Assembly (NCBI GenBank): GCA_963674835.2
Contig: CAXXKC010000001.1
Span: forward strand, 186,001-250,000
Reading direction: 5' to 3'
DNA length: 64,000 nucleotides
Source of the DNA: G963674835 sp963674835
Lineage (GTDB): Bacteria; Planctomycetota; Planctomycetia; Pirellulales; Thermoguttaceae
In this document: positions 51,871-61,178 of the stretch, in pieces
Position numbering within the stretch: position 1 is the stretch's first letter
Layout: every line of letters begins with the position of its first letter
The notes under the pieces: model-generated
The model's input: the letters and a program-made list of their open reading frames with translations, nothing else
The model's database searches: none
Told to the model about the DNA's origin: nothing
Made by a program: the position numbers and the translations under genes

Positions 51871-53937
51871 ATGCGTATGTGGATATCTGGGGTGTTGGTC
51901 GGACTGTCGACCGTGTGCGCCGGCGCTGCGACAGCCGGCACTCTGCTGCCTGGCGCCGCGCCGGGTCCTGCGAAACTGACCAAGCAAGCCGATGCGGTCA
52001 TCCTCACCAACCGTCTCCTCACGTGCACCTGGAAGAGCACGCCCGACGCCGCCCATCGCCCCCAGATCGCCATTGGCCAGACGGACACGCTCCCCGTCGG
52101 CGACGCCGAGCCCTTCACCATCGTCCTCAAAGACGGAACAACGCTGCGAGCCAGCCAGTTGCAACCGCAGGGGCCACTCGAAACCACACCGCTGCCGTCG
52201 CAAACCGACGCAGTAAGAGCCGCCCTGCGCTCCCCCGGCTTTGAGGCCGCTATCCGACTCGTTTCGCCCGACGGCCGCGTCCACGCGCGATGGGCCGTCG
52301 TCCTGCGCGACGAGGCCAACTACCTTCAGCAGGTTCTCACCATCAACGGCCCCAACCCTCTCGACGTCCGCGAGCTCCTCGTCGACGGCGGCCGACTCCC
52401 TGGCGCAGAAGTCGTCGGCACCGCCGACGGCTCGCCCGTCGTCGCAGGCAACGTCTTCTTCGCCTGCGAACATCCCATGGCAAACCATCGCGTCGCCGAC
52501 GACCACCTCAGCGCGTCGCTCAATCGCTTCGAGCCGATCCTACCCCAGCAGCCCTGGGTCGTCACCTGGACGACCGGCCTGGCTCCCGCGGGCCAGATGC
52601 GCCGCGCCTTTCTCTACTACCTCGAGCGCGAGCGAGCCCGACCTTACCGGCCGCTCTGCTACTACATCTCCTGGTTCGACATCGCCGGCGTCAACCTCTT
52701 CATGAACGAGAAGCAGTGCCTCGACGTCATCGAGCAGTTCGGACGCGAGATGGTCACCAAGCGAGGCGTCAAGCTCGACGCCTTCGTGTTCGACGACGGT
52801 TGGGACGACACCAACACCCTGTGGCAGTTCCACGACGGCTTTCCGCAAGGCTTCGCGCCCCTGCAGAAGGCCGCCGCTGAGTACGGGGCCTTCCTCGGTA
52901 CCTGGATCTCGCCCTTCGGCGGCTATGGCAAACACAAGAAGCAGCGACTCGAATTCGGCAAAACACACGGCTACGAAATCAACCCCGTGGGCTTCTCGCT
53001 CTCCGGACCACGCTATTATCGCGTTTTCTCCGACGTCTGCGCTCGCATGATGCACGACTACGGCGTCAACTATTTCAAGTTCGACGGCATCGGCGATTTC
53101 GCGAAGTCCGATGGCCCCGGCAAGTATGCGCCCGACATGGAGGCCCTCCTCCGACTCATCGACGACCTGCGCAAGGTGCGAGCCGACGTGTTCATCAACA
53201 CCACGGCCGGAACTTGGCCCTCCCCCTTCTGGCTCATGCACAGCGATTCCGTCTTCCGCGGCGGCGACGACGTTGGCTGGCGCGGCGTCGGCACGAACCG
53301 CCAGCGCTGGCTCTCGTATCGCGACGGCGTCGGCTACCGCATTCGCACGGCGCGCGGCCCGCTCTATCCGCTCAACTCGCTGAAGTTCCAGAGCGTCATT
53401 TGCGCTCGCCTCGACAGCACCATCTCGCAGAGCGGCCTGCGGGGCACTCGCTTGGACGGCGTTCCGCCGCTCGGGCGTGAGCCGAAAGACCTCATCGACG
53501 ACATACGCATGGCGGCCGGCTCGGGAACGCAGATCCAAGAGTTCTTCATCACACCCAGCATGATCGCCCCCGAGGTTTGGGACGTGCTGGCCGAAACCCT
53601 GGCCTGGATGCACCGCAACGCCGACGTCCTCGTCGACTCCCACGGCATCGGCGGCGATCCCTGGAGCGTCGAGGCGTACGGCTATGCCGCCTGGTCGCCG
53701 CGCATGGGCATCCTCACGCTACGCAATCCGAGCGACCAGCCCGCCAAACTCACCGTCGATCTTCAACACGCCTTCGAGCTCCCGCCAACCGCCCCATCGC
53801 GATACATCCTCTCGTCCCCATGGCGCGACAAGGGCAGTCTCCAGAACCTGACCCTCACCGCCGGCAAACCCCACGCCTTCGACCTCGCCCCCTTCCAAGT
53901 CCTCACCCTGGAAGCCCTCCCCGACAACACCCAATGA
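51871..53937 (+). CDS. Secreted clan GH-D glycoside hydrolase (alpha-galactosidase-like)
   Basis: About 688 residues with a signal peptide (M-R-M-W-I-S-G, cleaved near T-A-G). An N-terminal beta-supersandwich is followed by a TIM barrel with F-V-F-D-D-G-W-D-D and Y-F-K-F-D-G, where Asp405 is the likely nucleophile (K-x-D motif of GH36/GH27). Planctomycete homologues are often misnamed enterotoxin. A C-terminal beta domain ends the protein. It overlaps a possible ATG of the next frame by four bases (ATGA). Exact sugar unknown; alpha-galactoside inferred. Confidence 0.82.
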   Translation: MRMWISGVLVGLSTVCAGAATAGTLLPGAAPGPAKLTKQADAVILTNRLLTCTWKSTPDAAHRPQIAIGQTDTLPVGDAEPFTIVLKDGTTLRASQLQPQGPLETTPLPSQTDAVRAALRSPGFEAAIRLVSPDGRVHARWAVVLRDEANYLQQVLTINGPNPLDVRELLVDGGRLPGAEVVGTADGSPVVAGNVFFACEHPMANHRVADDHLSASLNRFEPILPQQPWVVTWTTGLAPAGQMRRAFLYYLERERARPYRPLCYYISWFDIAGVNLFMNEKQCLDVIEQFGREMVTKRGVKLDAFVFDDGWDDTNTLWQFHDGFPQGFAPLQKAAAEYGAFLGTWISPFGGYGKHKKQRLEFGKTHGYEINPVGFSLSGPRYYRVFSDVCARMMHDYGVNYFKFDGIGDFAKSDGPGKYAPDMEALLRLIDDLRKVRADVFINTTAGTWPSPFWLMHSDSVFRGGDDVGWRGVGTNRQRWLSYRDGVGYRIRTARGPLYPLNSLKFQSVICARLDSTISQSGLRGTRLDGVPPLGREPKDLIDDIRMAAGSGTQIQEFFITPSMIAPEVWDVLAETLAWMHRNADVLVDSHGIGGDPWSVEAYGYAAWSPRMGILTLRNPSDQPAKLTVDLQHAFELPPTAPSRYILSSPWRDKGSLQNLTLTAGKPHAFDLAPFQVLTLEALPDNTQ

Positions 53938-54020
53938 CCTCCCCTCGCCCGCTCGCGGGAGACGGGCAGCATGTTGAGGGCACACAGCTTCCACAACAGC
54001 CCGCCAACTCAAACCACCCC

Positions 54021-55550
54021 ATGAACCACCATTCCCCTCGCCACAGAGCCGTCTCCCTCCTCCACCTCGCAACCCTACTCACGCCCATCCTCCTCACTCT
54101 CACCCACCACGCCATTTCGGCCGAACCATCCTCTTCGACATCGCCCTACCCCGGTCTCACGTGCATCGGCCGCCTGCAGCCGCGATCGTCCCAGCAAATC
54201 GACGCTTCTCGCTGGGGCGTCTCCTGCCACTGGATTGCCGACAAGCACGAGCTTTCCGTCGACAAGCAGCTCGATCAGCTCGCCTGGCTCGGCGCGAAAT
54301 GGGCCGTTGTCTGTCCCGACTGGGACCGCATCGAGGCGCAGAAGGGCTCCTACGATTTCAATTCGCCGGCCCACCGTTTGGACGACGTCATGCGCGGCCT
54401 CGCCGCGCGCAAGATCGCGCCCATCGTCCAGATCTACGGCGGCAATCGACTCTACATGCCCTTCAAGCCCGATCCCAACGATCGCGCCCTGGCCGACGCA
54501 TCCAAGCTGCCCGACGATCCGGCCATCCGCCAGGCCTGGCACCGTTTCATCGAGGCGCTCGTCCGCCGCTATCAGCCGCAGGCCAAGGTCTGGGAAATCT
54601 GGAACGAGCCCAACTCCGAAGCCTTCTGGATGACGAAGACCTCGGTCCAGCAATACGGCCAGATCGTCCGCCAGTCCGTTTCCGTGATCCGCGCCGTCGA
54701 TCCCCAGGCCGTCATTCTCGCCGGCTCGACGGCCTGCGTGCCCGTCGACTACGCCCGCGACTTTCTTTCCACCGAGGGCGCAACCAGTTTCGACGACTGG
54801 TCGGTCCATCCCTACGGCGAACTCCCCGAGCGATGGGACGCCGACATCCAGAGCGTGCAGCAACTCATCCACCGCGCCAGGCCCTCGGCCGGCCTATGGC
54901 AGAGCGAGTGTGGGTTTCCGTCCAGCGGCGACACCGGCGGATGGGGCTTCGGCGGCCCTTGGAACGAAACCACGCAGGCCAAGTGGTTCCTCCGCCGCAT
55001 GTTCTGCGACGCCGCGCTCGGCATGAAAGGATCGATCTACTTCGTCCTCAACGACTACGCGGCGCAGCTCGAAGGCGGCCCCCGCCAAGGCGAGATGGGC
55101 GTCAACCGCAAGGGCCTGTTCGCTGCCCGCACATGGCAGCCCAAGGCCGCGGCTCACACCTTCCGGAATCTCGCCGCCCTGATCGACCAACGATTCACCG
55201 CGTCGCCGGTACCGGCCGCCATCGAACTGGCCAATTCAGGCTCGTTCGGTCAGGCCCGTTCCGAAGACATACGCACCTGCACGTTCCGCGAGTCGTCCGG
55301 CGCGCCGCTCGTTGCATACTGGCTGGCCGTTCCCCTCCAGGCCAAAACCACGCCCGCCAAGGCAAACCTCACCCTCAAAGCCCCCGGACTCCGCCACCCC
55401 GTCCTCGTCGATCTCCTGGACGGCCGCGTCTACCAGCCTCTGTGCTCGGTCGATCCTGCCGGCCACGTCACGTTCGACGGCCTTCCGCTGACCGAATTCC
55501 CGCTCATTCTCTGCGATCGCGCCGCGTTCGACCTGGCGACAAGCCAGTAG
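54021..55550 (+). CDS. Secreted clan GH-A glycoside hydrolase (GH39/GH5-like)
   Basis: About 509 residues. A signal peptide rich in Leu/Thr (residues 10-36, ending A-I-S-A-E) is followed by a TIM barrel. Glu196 in W-E-I-W-N-E-P-N is the clan GH-A acid/base and Glu296 in W-Q-S-E-C-G-F the nucleophile candidate. W-G-V-S-C-H-W and D-W-D-R-I-E-A fit GH39/beta-xylosidase or cellulase-like enzymes. ATG 54021 is preferred; ATG 53934 (overlapping the previous stop) would give an extra polar leader. Third gene of the GH operon. Confidence 0.85.
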   Translation: MNHHSPRHRAVSLLHLATLLTPILLTLTHHAISAEPSSSTSPYPGLTCIGRLQPRSSQQIDASRWGVSCHWIADKHELSVDKQLDQLAWLGAKWAVVCPDWDRIEAQKGSYDFNSPAHRLDDVMRGLAARKIAPIVQIYGGNRLYMPFKPDPNDRALADASKLPDDPAIRQAWHRFIEALVRRYQPQAKVWEIWNEPNSEAFWMTKTSVQQYGQIVRQSVSVIRAVDPQAVILAGSTACVPVDYARDFLSTEGATSFDDWSVHPYGELPERWDADIQSVQQLIHRARPSAGLWQSECGFPSSGDTGGWGFGGPWNETTQAKWFLRRMFCDAALGMKGSIYFVLNDYAAQLEGGPRQGEMGVNRKGLFAARTWQPKAAAHTFRNLAALIDQRFTASPVPAAIELANSGSFGQARSEDIRTCTFRESSGAPLVAYWLAVPLQAKTTPAKANLTLKAPGLRHPVLVDLLDGRVYQPLCSVDPAGHVTFDGLPLTEFPLILCDRAAFDLATSQ

Positions 55551-55580
55551 AGCAAGTCGGCGCCCTATGGTCGCGATCCG

Positions 55581-56849
55581 CTACGAGAGCACGATCCCCT
55601 GCGAAGCCTTGTCGAACCGCGCCACCTTGTTCTCACGGTACGAGAGAAGGCCCATGATCAGCGGCGCCTGCACTCGCACACCAAGGCTCACTGGGCAGTA
55701 AGGCTCCTGCCGGCTCTTCACGCAGTCCAGCAGGTTCGTCCACATCTTGCTCGTGTCGCCCATGCCGCGCCACGGAATGCGAATCTCCTTCTTGTCGTTC
55801 TTGCTGAACGGGACAATGCGAACCCCCGGCCCTTGGCGGTCACCAGCCTCGTATTCGATGATGCCGTCGGTGCCGCGCAGGACCTGCTTGGTGCCGACGT
55901 GGTTCGACAGCGAACTCATGAGCACGACGCTCGGGCCACCTTCGTAGTCGATGAGGATGTTGCACTGGTCGGGCACCTCGCGCTCGTACTCGAAGGTCCC
56001 GCCTCCGCCCATCACGCGCTGCGGAAAGTCCAGGCCCAACATGCAGAACACGGGCGTAAACGTGTGCACCAGGAGGTCCGTGGCCGGGCCGCCCGCATAG
56101 TCCCAGTACATGCGCCATTGGAAGAATCGCGACACGCTGAAATCCACCTTGGGCGCATCGCCCAGGAATCGCTCCCAATCCAGATCGGGGCCCGGCTTGG
56201 CATTCGCATCGGGAATGTCCATCCGTTCGCCCCAGTCCCCGCGGCGGAAGAAGGCGGCTTGCACGTGCATGATCTTGCCGACGATGCCATCGGCGATCAG
56301 CTTGCGGATCTCGGCGTACGCGTCGTCCGCCACGTACTGGGTTCCCACCTGAACGATCCGTTTGTGCTTCGCCGCTTCGGCTTCGATCTGCTTGGCCAGC
56401 TCGAACTGGCTCCAGTGCGTCAGCGGCTTCTCGCAGTAAACGTCCTTCCCGGCCCGCACCGCGTCGATGGCCTGCAAAGCGTGGTGGCGGTCGGGCGTGG
56501 CGATGCACACGACATCCACACGCGGATCGGCCAACAGGTCGTTGTGATCGCGGTACATCTTGCCTCCGGTCCGCTCGGCGGCGGCGCGAAGGCGTGGGCC
56601 GTAGACGTCGCAAACGGCCACCGTGTCGCAGCGACCCTCGGCCTTCAGCTTCAGACCGATGCCGATGTGCGCACCGGCGCGGCTGCCCGTGCCAATGTAC
56701 CCGATGCCAATCCGCTCGTTCGCCCCTCGCACGCGATCGTCGGCGACGACCCAGGGGGCCGAGACCAGCGCCGCTGCCCCCGACGTCGCAATGGTCTGAC
56801 GCAGAAAATCGCGCCGGCTTGGCCCGTTTGTCGGACTAGGCTTGTTCAT
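55581..56849 (-). CDS. Tat-exported Gfo/Idh/MocA-family oxidoreductase
   Basis: About 422 residues. Twin-arginine signal S-R-R-D-F-L-R at 11-17 followed by a hydrophobic stretch ending A-P-W-V-V-A. Rossmann N-terminus G-I-G-Y-I-G-T-G-S-R-A-G and the conserved E-K-P-L-T (Lys). It oxidises or reduces a sugar or sugar derivative with bound NAD(P). Export by Tat fits a protein that carries its cofactor. Common in planctomycete gene sets beside DUF1080 and DUF6807 proteins. Convergent with the GH-A gene; 33 bases upstream of it on the same strand is the DUF6807 gene. Confidence 0.92.
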   Translation of the reverse strand: MNKPSPTNGPSRRDFLRQTIATSGAAALVSAPWVVADDRVRGANERIGIGYIGTGSRAGAHIGIGLKLKAEGRCDTVAVCDVYGPRLRAAAERTGGKMYRDHNDLLADPRVDVVCIATPDRHHALQAIDAVRAGKDVYCEKPLTHWSQFELAKQIEAEAAKHKRIVQVGTQYVADDAYAEIRKLIADGIVGKIMHVQAAFFRRGDWGERMDIPDANAKPGPDLDWERFLGDAPKVDFSVSRFFQWRMYWDYAGGPATDLLVHTFTPVFCMLGLDFPQRVMGGGGTFEYEREVPDQCNILIDYEGGPSVVLMSSLSNHVGTKQVLRGTDGIIEYEAGDRQGPGVRIVPFSKNDKKEIRIPWRGMGDTSKMWTNLLDCVKSRQEPYCPVSLGVRVQAPLIMGLLSYRENKVARFDKASQGIVLS

Positions 56850-56882
56850 CGCAGAGTCTCCGTAGAATAGACATCTAGACGC

Positions 56883-57818
56883 TTACCGCGCTAGCTTCAG
56901 CCATTTCTCGTACACTGCCTCGATCTGCTTCGAGTCCACGTGGCCGTCCCACACGGCAACGCCGTAACAGAGTTCCACGGGCGAGCCGGCCTTCACCGCC
57001 ATCGGTTCCTTCCATAGGTTCAGCGTCGCCGACAGATAGGCGAACGGCCGCATCGTGAAAAACAACGCAGGCCGCCGATTCTCCGGATCGTCGAACATCG
57101 CCACGGTCACCGGCTTGCCATCGACGCTCGACGTGTACGCGCACCATCGCGCCGGCGTAAGCCGTTCGCTCCCGCGCACAACGGTCCCCTCGCGCCGTTC
57201 CGACGTGATGAACTCGCCCGCCTTGTCCATCGACTCCACGAACCGCATTCCCAGCCCGAAATAGTGGGCCCCGCCAAGCGTCACCGAGGCCATCCCCTCA
57301 GGCGCGCTCAGGCGCGATCGCCAAGTCACAAGCGTCGCCGGAAGATCGGCTGCCGCCAGTGCCGTGATCGTCCGCTGCTCCTCCAGCAGCTTCTTCCCGT
57401 CGGGCGCCGTCCAGTCCAGCCCCTGGCATAGCGATGCCCGCGAACCCGATGCCGTGTTCGCCACCTTCGTCTCGGGCTGGCCGCGCACCAACTCCTGCCC
57501 ACAGCCGGCAATCTCCGTCCAGAAGTCGACTCCGTTAACACCCACCGCAAACATCCATCCGTGGTGATGCTTGTGATCGTGCGGCGAATCCCGAAGGATC
57601 TCCACGCCGCCCGGCGTGAACAGCTCGCGCACATACGGCTTCATCGGCGACGCCACCGCCCGATATTCCAGCACGGTGCGATCTCCCGAGCGAATGACCA
57701 CGTCGTCCGGCCCCTTGGCGACCGCCGACAGCGCCGTCTCCGCCCCGCACGCCGCGCCGGCAAGACAGACCATCGCCGCACACACAACCGCCCCCAACAA
57801 AACGCCCTTTCTCACCAT
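56883..57818 (-). CDS. Secreted DUF6807 (PmoA-like) protein
   Basis: About 311 residues with a signal peptide (residues 1-27, ending A-C-G-A-E). His-rich H-D-H-K-H-H-H-G at about 80-87 is the family hallmark and suggests metal binding. The family was once called PmoA because of a spurious link to methane monooxygenase; its real function is unknown, but it co-occurs with sugar oxidoreductases. GAGGTGA precedes the ATG. The Gfo/Idh/MocA gene follows it by 33 bases. Confidence 0.82.
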   Translation of the reverse strand: MVRKGVLLGAVVCAAMVCLAGAACGAETALSAVAKGPDDVVIRSGDRTVLEYRAVASPMKPYVRELFTPGGVEILRDSPHDHKHHHGWMFAVGVNGVDFWTEIAGCGQELVRGQPETKVANTASGSRASLCQGLDWTAPDGKKLLEEQRTITALAAADLPATLVTWRSRLSAPEGMASVTLGGAHYFGLGMRFVESMDKAGEFITSERREGTVVRGSERLTPARWCAYTSSVDGKPVTVAMFDDPENRRPALFFTMRPFAYLSATLNLWKEPMAVKAGSPVELCYGVAVWDGHVDSKQIEAVYEKWLKLAR

Positions 57819-57842
57819 GGTTTCACCTCGTAGCGAACACAA

Positions 57843-58005
57843 CGGTAGCTATCCGGCCGTCTCGATCCATGTCCCTACACCATAACCGCGCGCCAGACCT
57901 CTGTCGCCGGAATTCTTTCACTGAAAGATTTCGCCCAAACCCCTCACATGGCAGGGCGCTGCAACGTCTTCCCTCCTGCACAAACCCAAACCTCTCGCCC
58001 GCCGC
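57843..58005. other. Short gap before the minus-strand RiPP-like operon end
   Basis: About 160 bases between the DUF6807 gene start and the stop of the membrane protein gene. It presumably holds the DUF6807 promoter and the end of the operon. No clear terminator seen. Confidence 0.35.
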
Positions 58006-59538
58006 TCAGAATGCGTGAATCGTGTAGTAGCCCGACGCTCTCAGAATGAACGATCGGGCCATGCCAGCGGCGCGCTCGGGTTCCGCAAAGCAAACAACTG
58101 CCCGATCCCCCTTCTCCGCAACGTAATACAATTGGTCGTCGTCCTGCAGCACCGCGCATAGGTCGCGGCCGTGCTGATCGGTGGCCTCCTGTGGTTCGAG
58201 CTCAGCGACGCTGACAGGCACATCCTCACCGTAGTCCACGCGCACATCACCAATCCTCCAAAAACCGGTGGCAACCGGCAGCCGTAGCCGCAGCCGTTCG
58301 CCGGGCACGTCGCCGATGTCCAGCACGACGATCTCGTCTCGCGGCAATCGCGGGCTGGCCCCCCGAACAACACCTCGCCGCGTCCAATCACGGCCCGTGT
58401 CTACCTGGACCTCGAAGCGGATATACCCGTTCCTCGCCTGCGACCGAACGGCCGACATCAACGGCCCGCATGCGCCCAACAGCTTCAGCACGCCCGCCGA
58501 CCCCGACACGGCCCACGGCGTGTTCGACACCCGCATGGCCAGCTTCGCCCGGCGCGCATCCGCGGGCTTGGGAAACTCCACGACAAGTTCGGTTCGCCGC
58601 GGCGGCGCCTCGCCACCGTTCCGCCCCGCCAGCGCACTCTCCCAATAGCGTTCGTCGTCCCCTGCGATCAGGCCGAGTATGTCGGTTGCCGGCTCTTCAC
58701 GTGCAACGGTCGGTCTCACCGGCGCGCTGAGCGTGTGCAACTTCCCTGCGGCATCGGGAATGATCTCCGCCGTCGACGGATGGTCGACCACCAACAGCTT
58801 GAGTTCGTCAGTATACTGCGTCTCGTCCAGCTCGTTCGCCATCGTCAACTGGTACTGCTGCGCCGTAGGGCGAAGGTGATTCAAGCGGTTGTAGCAGGTC
58901 CGCGGTTCGGAAATCGCGCCGGCGTACGGTTCACAGTCAAAGACGAACTCCTTCCCATCGAAGCTGTAGACGGACGGGCCGCAGGAACGCTGTAAGTGAT
59001 ATATCGGGAACGCCGCAACCAATCCGAGTATCCCGAGCAGAATCGCGATCACCGCCGAGGGCGTCGCCAGACGCGGCAGAAGCGCGTAGGTCCAGCCATG
59101 CCGGCGGACCGCGACAACGGCCCAGGCAATCGCCACCGCCGGCACGAGACCGAACGCGCCGAGCCAAAGCAAAGCTTCGGGTCTCCAGTAAGATGGGCCC
59201 TTGCCCAACGTCTGAACCAACCCCGACACTGCCGCGTAGAGTGGGACACACCATGGGATGCAGTAGCCGACCACGCCCCCGATGGCCCAGCCCGTGCGTC
59301 CCGAGGGCAATTCGCTTCGCTTGGCCTGGGATGTCCATTTCAGCCCAAAACTGGCCAGCACGATCGAGAGGATGCCACCTAAAACGGCAATGCTAGCGGT
59401 GGTCCATGCGGTCGCCTCGTTCTTTCGCATGAACTCCATGAGCGACAGGACCAGAATCATACTCAACGGCATCGCGAGAAAAGCGGCCAGAGAGCACACG
59501 AAACCGACGACTGCCGAGCCCTGCGGAGAGCGTGCCAT
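58006..59538 (-). CDS. Membrane protein with a large conserved extracytoplasmic module
   Basis: About 510 residues. Five or so membrane helices fill residues 8-180, and a module of about 325 residues follows. It opens S-C-G-P-S-V-Y-S-F-D-G-K-E-F and D-C-E-P-Y-A-G-A-I and has A-N-E-L-D-E-T-Q-Y-T-D-E-L-K-L-L-V-V-D-H. I recall similar sequences as a conserved segment in many bacterial proteins without assigned function. Last gene of the peptide-PqqD-rSAM-PT operon; its start is three bases after the preceding stop. An export or anchoring partner is plausible (inference). Confidence 0.75.
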   Translation of the reverse strand: MARSPQGSAVVGFVCSLAAFLAMPLSMILVLSLMEFMRKNEATAWTTASIAVLGGILSIVLASFGLKWTSQAKRSELPSGRTGWAIGGVVGYCIPWCVPLYAAVSGLVQTLGKGPSYWRPEALLWLGAFGLVPAVAIAWAVVAVRRHGWTYALLPRLATPSAVIAILLGILGLVAAFPIYHLQRSCGPSVYSFDGKEFVFDCEPYAGAISEPRTCYNRLNHLRPTAQQYQLTMANELDETQYTDELKLLVVDHPSTAEIIPDAAGKLHTLSAPVRPTVAREEPATDILGLIAGDDERYWESALAGRNGGEAPPRRTELVVEFPKPADARRAKLAMRVSNTPWAVSGSAGVLKLLGACGPLMSAVRSQARNGYIRFEVQVDTGRDWTRRGVVRGASPRLPRDEIVVLDIGDVPGERLRLRLPVATGFWRIGDVRVDYGEDVPVSVAELEPQEATDQHGRDLCAVLQDDDQLYYVAEKGDRAVVCFAEPERAAGMARSFILRASGYYTIHAF

Positions 59539-59541
59539 GTT

Positions 59542-60147
59542 TCAAGACCCTTCTACCTTTGGTTGGGGAACAGAGGTGCGGCCGACGACGGCACTTACCA
59601 CTCTTTGGATGATCGTCACACAATCCATCGCGCAGACCACAACGAGCAAGACCGACGACGGCATCACCGCCAGGAAGATCAACAGCACGAACATCCGGTC
59701 GCTGCGGTCGAAAACACACCGCTCTCTCGGAACACCCGCAAGACGCCGCACCGCGAAGCCCGTACAGGTGGCGGCAACCGACGCGCCCATTGCTGCACTG
59801 ACCACCCACCACGCCGCATAGCCGCCAATCGCGATTCCCGAGAAGATGGCCACCTCGCACAACTTGTCCGCCAACGCATGCGTCGTCTCAGCGTGGCCGG
59901 GACTGTCGATTGCCGACCAGGGCGATCGACGTCGAAGGGCGCCGTCGAGGTAATCGAAGAACCCGTGAAGCACGAAGAACACCAAGGCGAGCGGACGCAC
60001 ATGCGCGCAAAGGGCAACAGCCGTGGCCACCGCCGCAGCCAGTTCGCACGCGTGGCACCCGGCCGGGCGCATCCCCGCCCGGGCCAACATCGACACCACG
60101 GAAGATGCGACCCGATCGCCCAGGTTTCTCACGGCGCTTCCGAGCAT
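59542..60147 (-). CDS. Degenerate CDP-alcohol phosphatidyltransferase-like membrane protein
   Basis: About 201 residues with four to six membrane helices. D-Y-L-D-G-A-L-R-R matches the first half of the CDP-alcohol transferase motif (D-x2-D-G-x2-[AR]R), and A-D-K-L-C-E lies where the second half should be. The spacing is longer than the canonical one and the last Asp is Glu, so activity is doubtful or altered. The start overlaps the rSAM stop by 19 bases. Not linked to phospholipid synthesis here; psd-pssA are elsewhere. Its presence in a radical SAM/peptide operon is unusual. Confidence 0.6.
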   Translation of the reverse strand: MLGSAVRNLGDRVASSVVSMLARAGMRPAGCHACELAAAVATAVALCAHVRPLALVFFVLHGFFDYLDGALRRRSPWSAIDSPGHAETTHALADKLCEVAIFSGIAIGGYAAWWVVSAAMGASVAATCTGFAVRRLAGVPRERCVFDRSDRMFVLLIFLAVMPSSVLLVVVCAMDCVTIIQRVVSAVVGRTSVPQPKVEGS

Positions 60148-61178
60148 GACCGTTTCTCCGCGGGCAACACGGTTGTTTCCTCGCTTCCGCCACCGCTCAG
60201 ACCGTAGCAGCGCGGGCAGCGCAGGTCGGGCCCCTCTTTTTCGGTCGAATCCCGCACGGCGAACGCCCGGCACCCGCCGCGACACGTCGACAAATCGGGA
60301 CACGTCACACACGGCTCGGTCAGCCGCGCCGTCAGGTCCCGTCGAAAACAGGCGAACGCCTCCGCCGACCGCCACACGCTCGACAACGGCCGGTCTTGGA
60401 CATAGCCTTCATGGATCTCCGGCAGCAACCGGCACCCCACCACACGCCCGTCGCTCAAGATGGCGCACTCGCGCACGCCGGCGCAGCACTCGAACCCAGG
60501 GCATCCCCGGGAAAACGCGATCTTCGCCACGCGGCGCTCCGACTGCTGCCCGGCAAGCACATGGCACGCCGCCTGCCGCTGCTCCGGCGAGAGCACCGTG
60601 CTCCAGTCGGCCGCGCCCTGCGGGACCGCCTCGACCACGTAGTGCCTCGAACACGGCAGCCGGTCGACCAGCTCCAGCGTCTGCCCGAGCCACTCCACGT
60701 TGGCACTCATCAGCGTCGTCGTAGTCTGCACATCGAAGCCGCACGCCGCAGCCAGGTGGATCGCCGCAATGGCCGCAGCCGCCGCGCCAGGCGTGCCGCG
60801 CACCCGATCATGCACCTCGTCCGGACCGTCGAGAGAGATCTTTAGCGTTATCCGGCTCCGGAACGCCTCGATCCGGTCGAGGAACCGACGATCCAGAAGC
60901 GTCCCGTTCGTCGAGACAAACACTCGCGGTATGCCCCGACCGAGCGCATACCCGATCAACTCAGGCACATCGTCCCGCACTAGCGGCTCACCGCCACTCA
61001 GCCCGAGGCGAAACACTCGCATGGAAGCCAAATCGTCGACGATGCCCGCCACCGTGCGCCAGTCAAGCTCGCTATCGCTACTCGCTCCAGTCCTGTTACG
61101 GCAGTGCAAACAACGCAGGTTGCAGCGACTCGTCAGGTCGATGCTCACCTTCACCGGGGCGGCCAGCGGCATTAGCAT
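60129..61178 (-). CDS. Radical SAM/SPASM enzyme, likely peptide-modifying
   Basis: About 349 residues. Radical SAM motif C-N-L-R-C-L-H-C with Cys19, 23 and 26. S-G-G-E-P (SAM-binding) follows, then a complete SPASM domain: G244-x4-C249, C290-x2-C293-x5-C299-x3-C303, and a final C321/C324 pair, enough for two auxiliary clusters. SPASM enzymes commonly modify peptides (PqqE, sactipeptide and spirocycle enzymes), though some act on small molecules or sulfatases. The start overlaps the PqqD-like gene's stop by seven bases (ATGCTAATG). The adjacent PqqD-like partner and small peptide argue for a RiPP role. Confidence 0.88.
   Translation of the reverse strand: MLMPLAAPVKVSIDLTSRCNLRCLHCRNRTGASSDSELDWRTVAGIVDDLASMRVFRLGLSGGEPLVRDDVPELIGYALGRGIPRVFVSTNGTLLDRRFLDRIEAFRSRITLKISLDGPDEVHDRVRGTPGAAAAAIAAIHLAAACGFDVQTTTTLMSANVEWLGQTLELVDRLPCSRHYVVEAVPQGAADWSTVLSPEQRQAACHVLAGQQSERRVAKIAFSRGCPGFECCAGVRECAILSDGRVVGCRLLPEIHEGYVQDRPLSSVWRSAEAFACFRRDLTARLTEPCVTCPDLSTCRGGCRAFAVRDSTEKEGPDLRCPRCYGLSGGGSEETTVLPAEKRSCSEAP

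Noticed and set aside
60129..61178. Radical SAM/SPASM gene as an anaerobic sulfatase-maturing enzyme
   Set aside because: A sulfatase is 47 kb away, not adjacent, while a PqqD-like partner and small peptide are next to it. The motif set fits the peptide-modifying group better, although a sulfatase role is not fully excluded.
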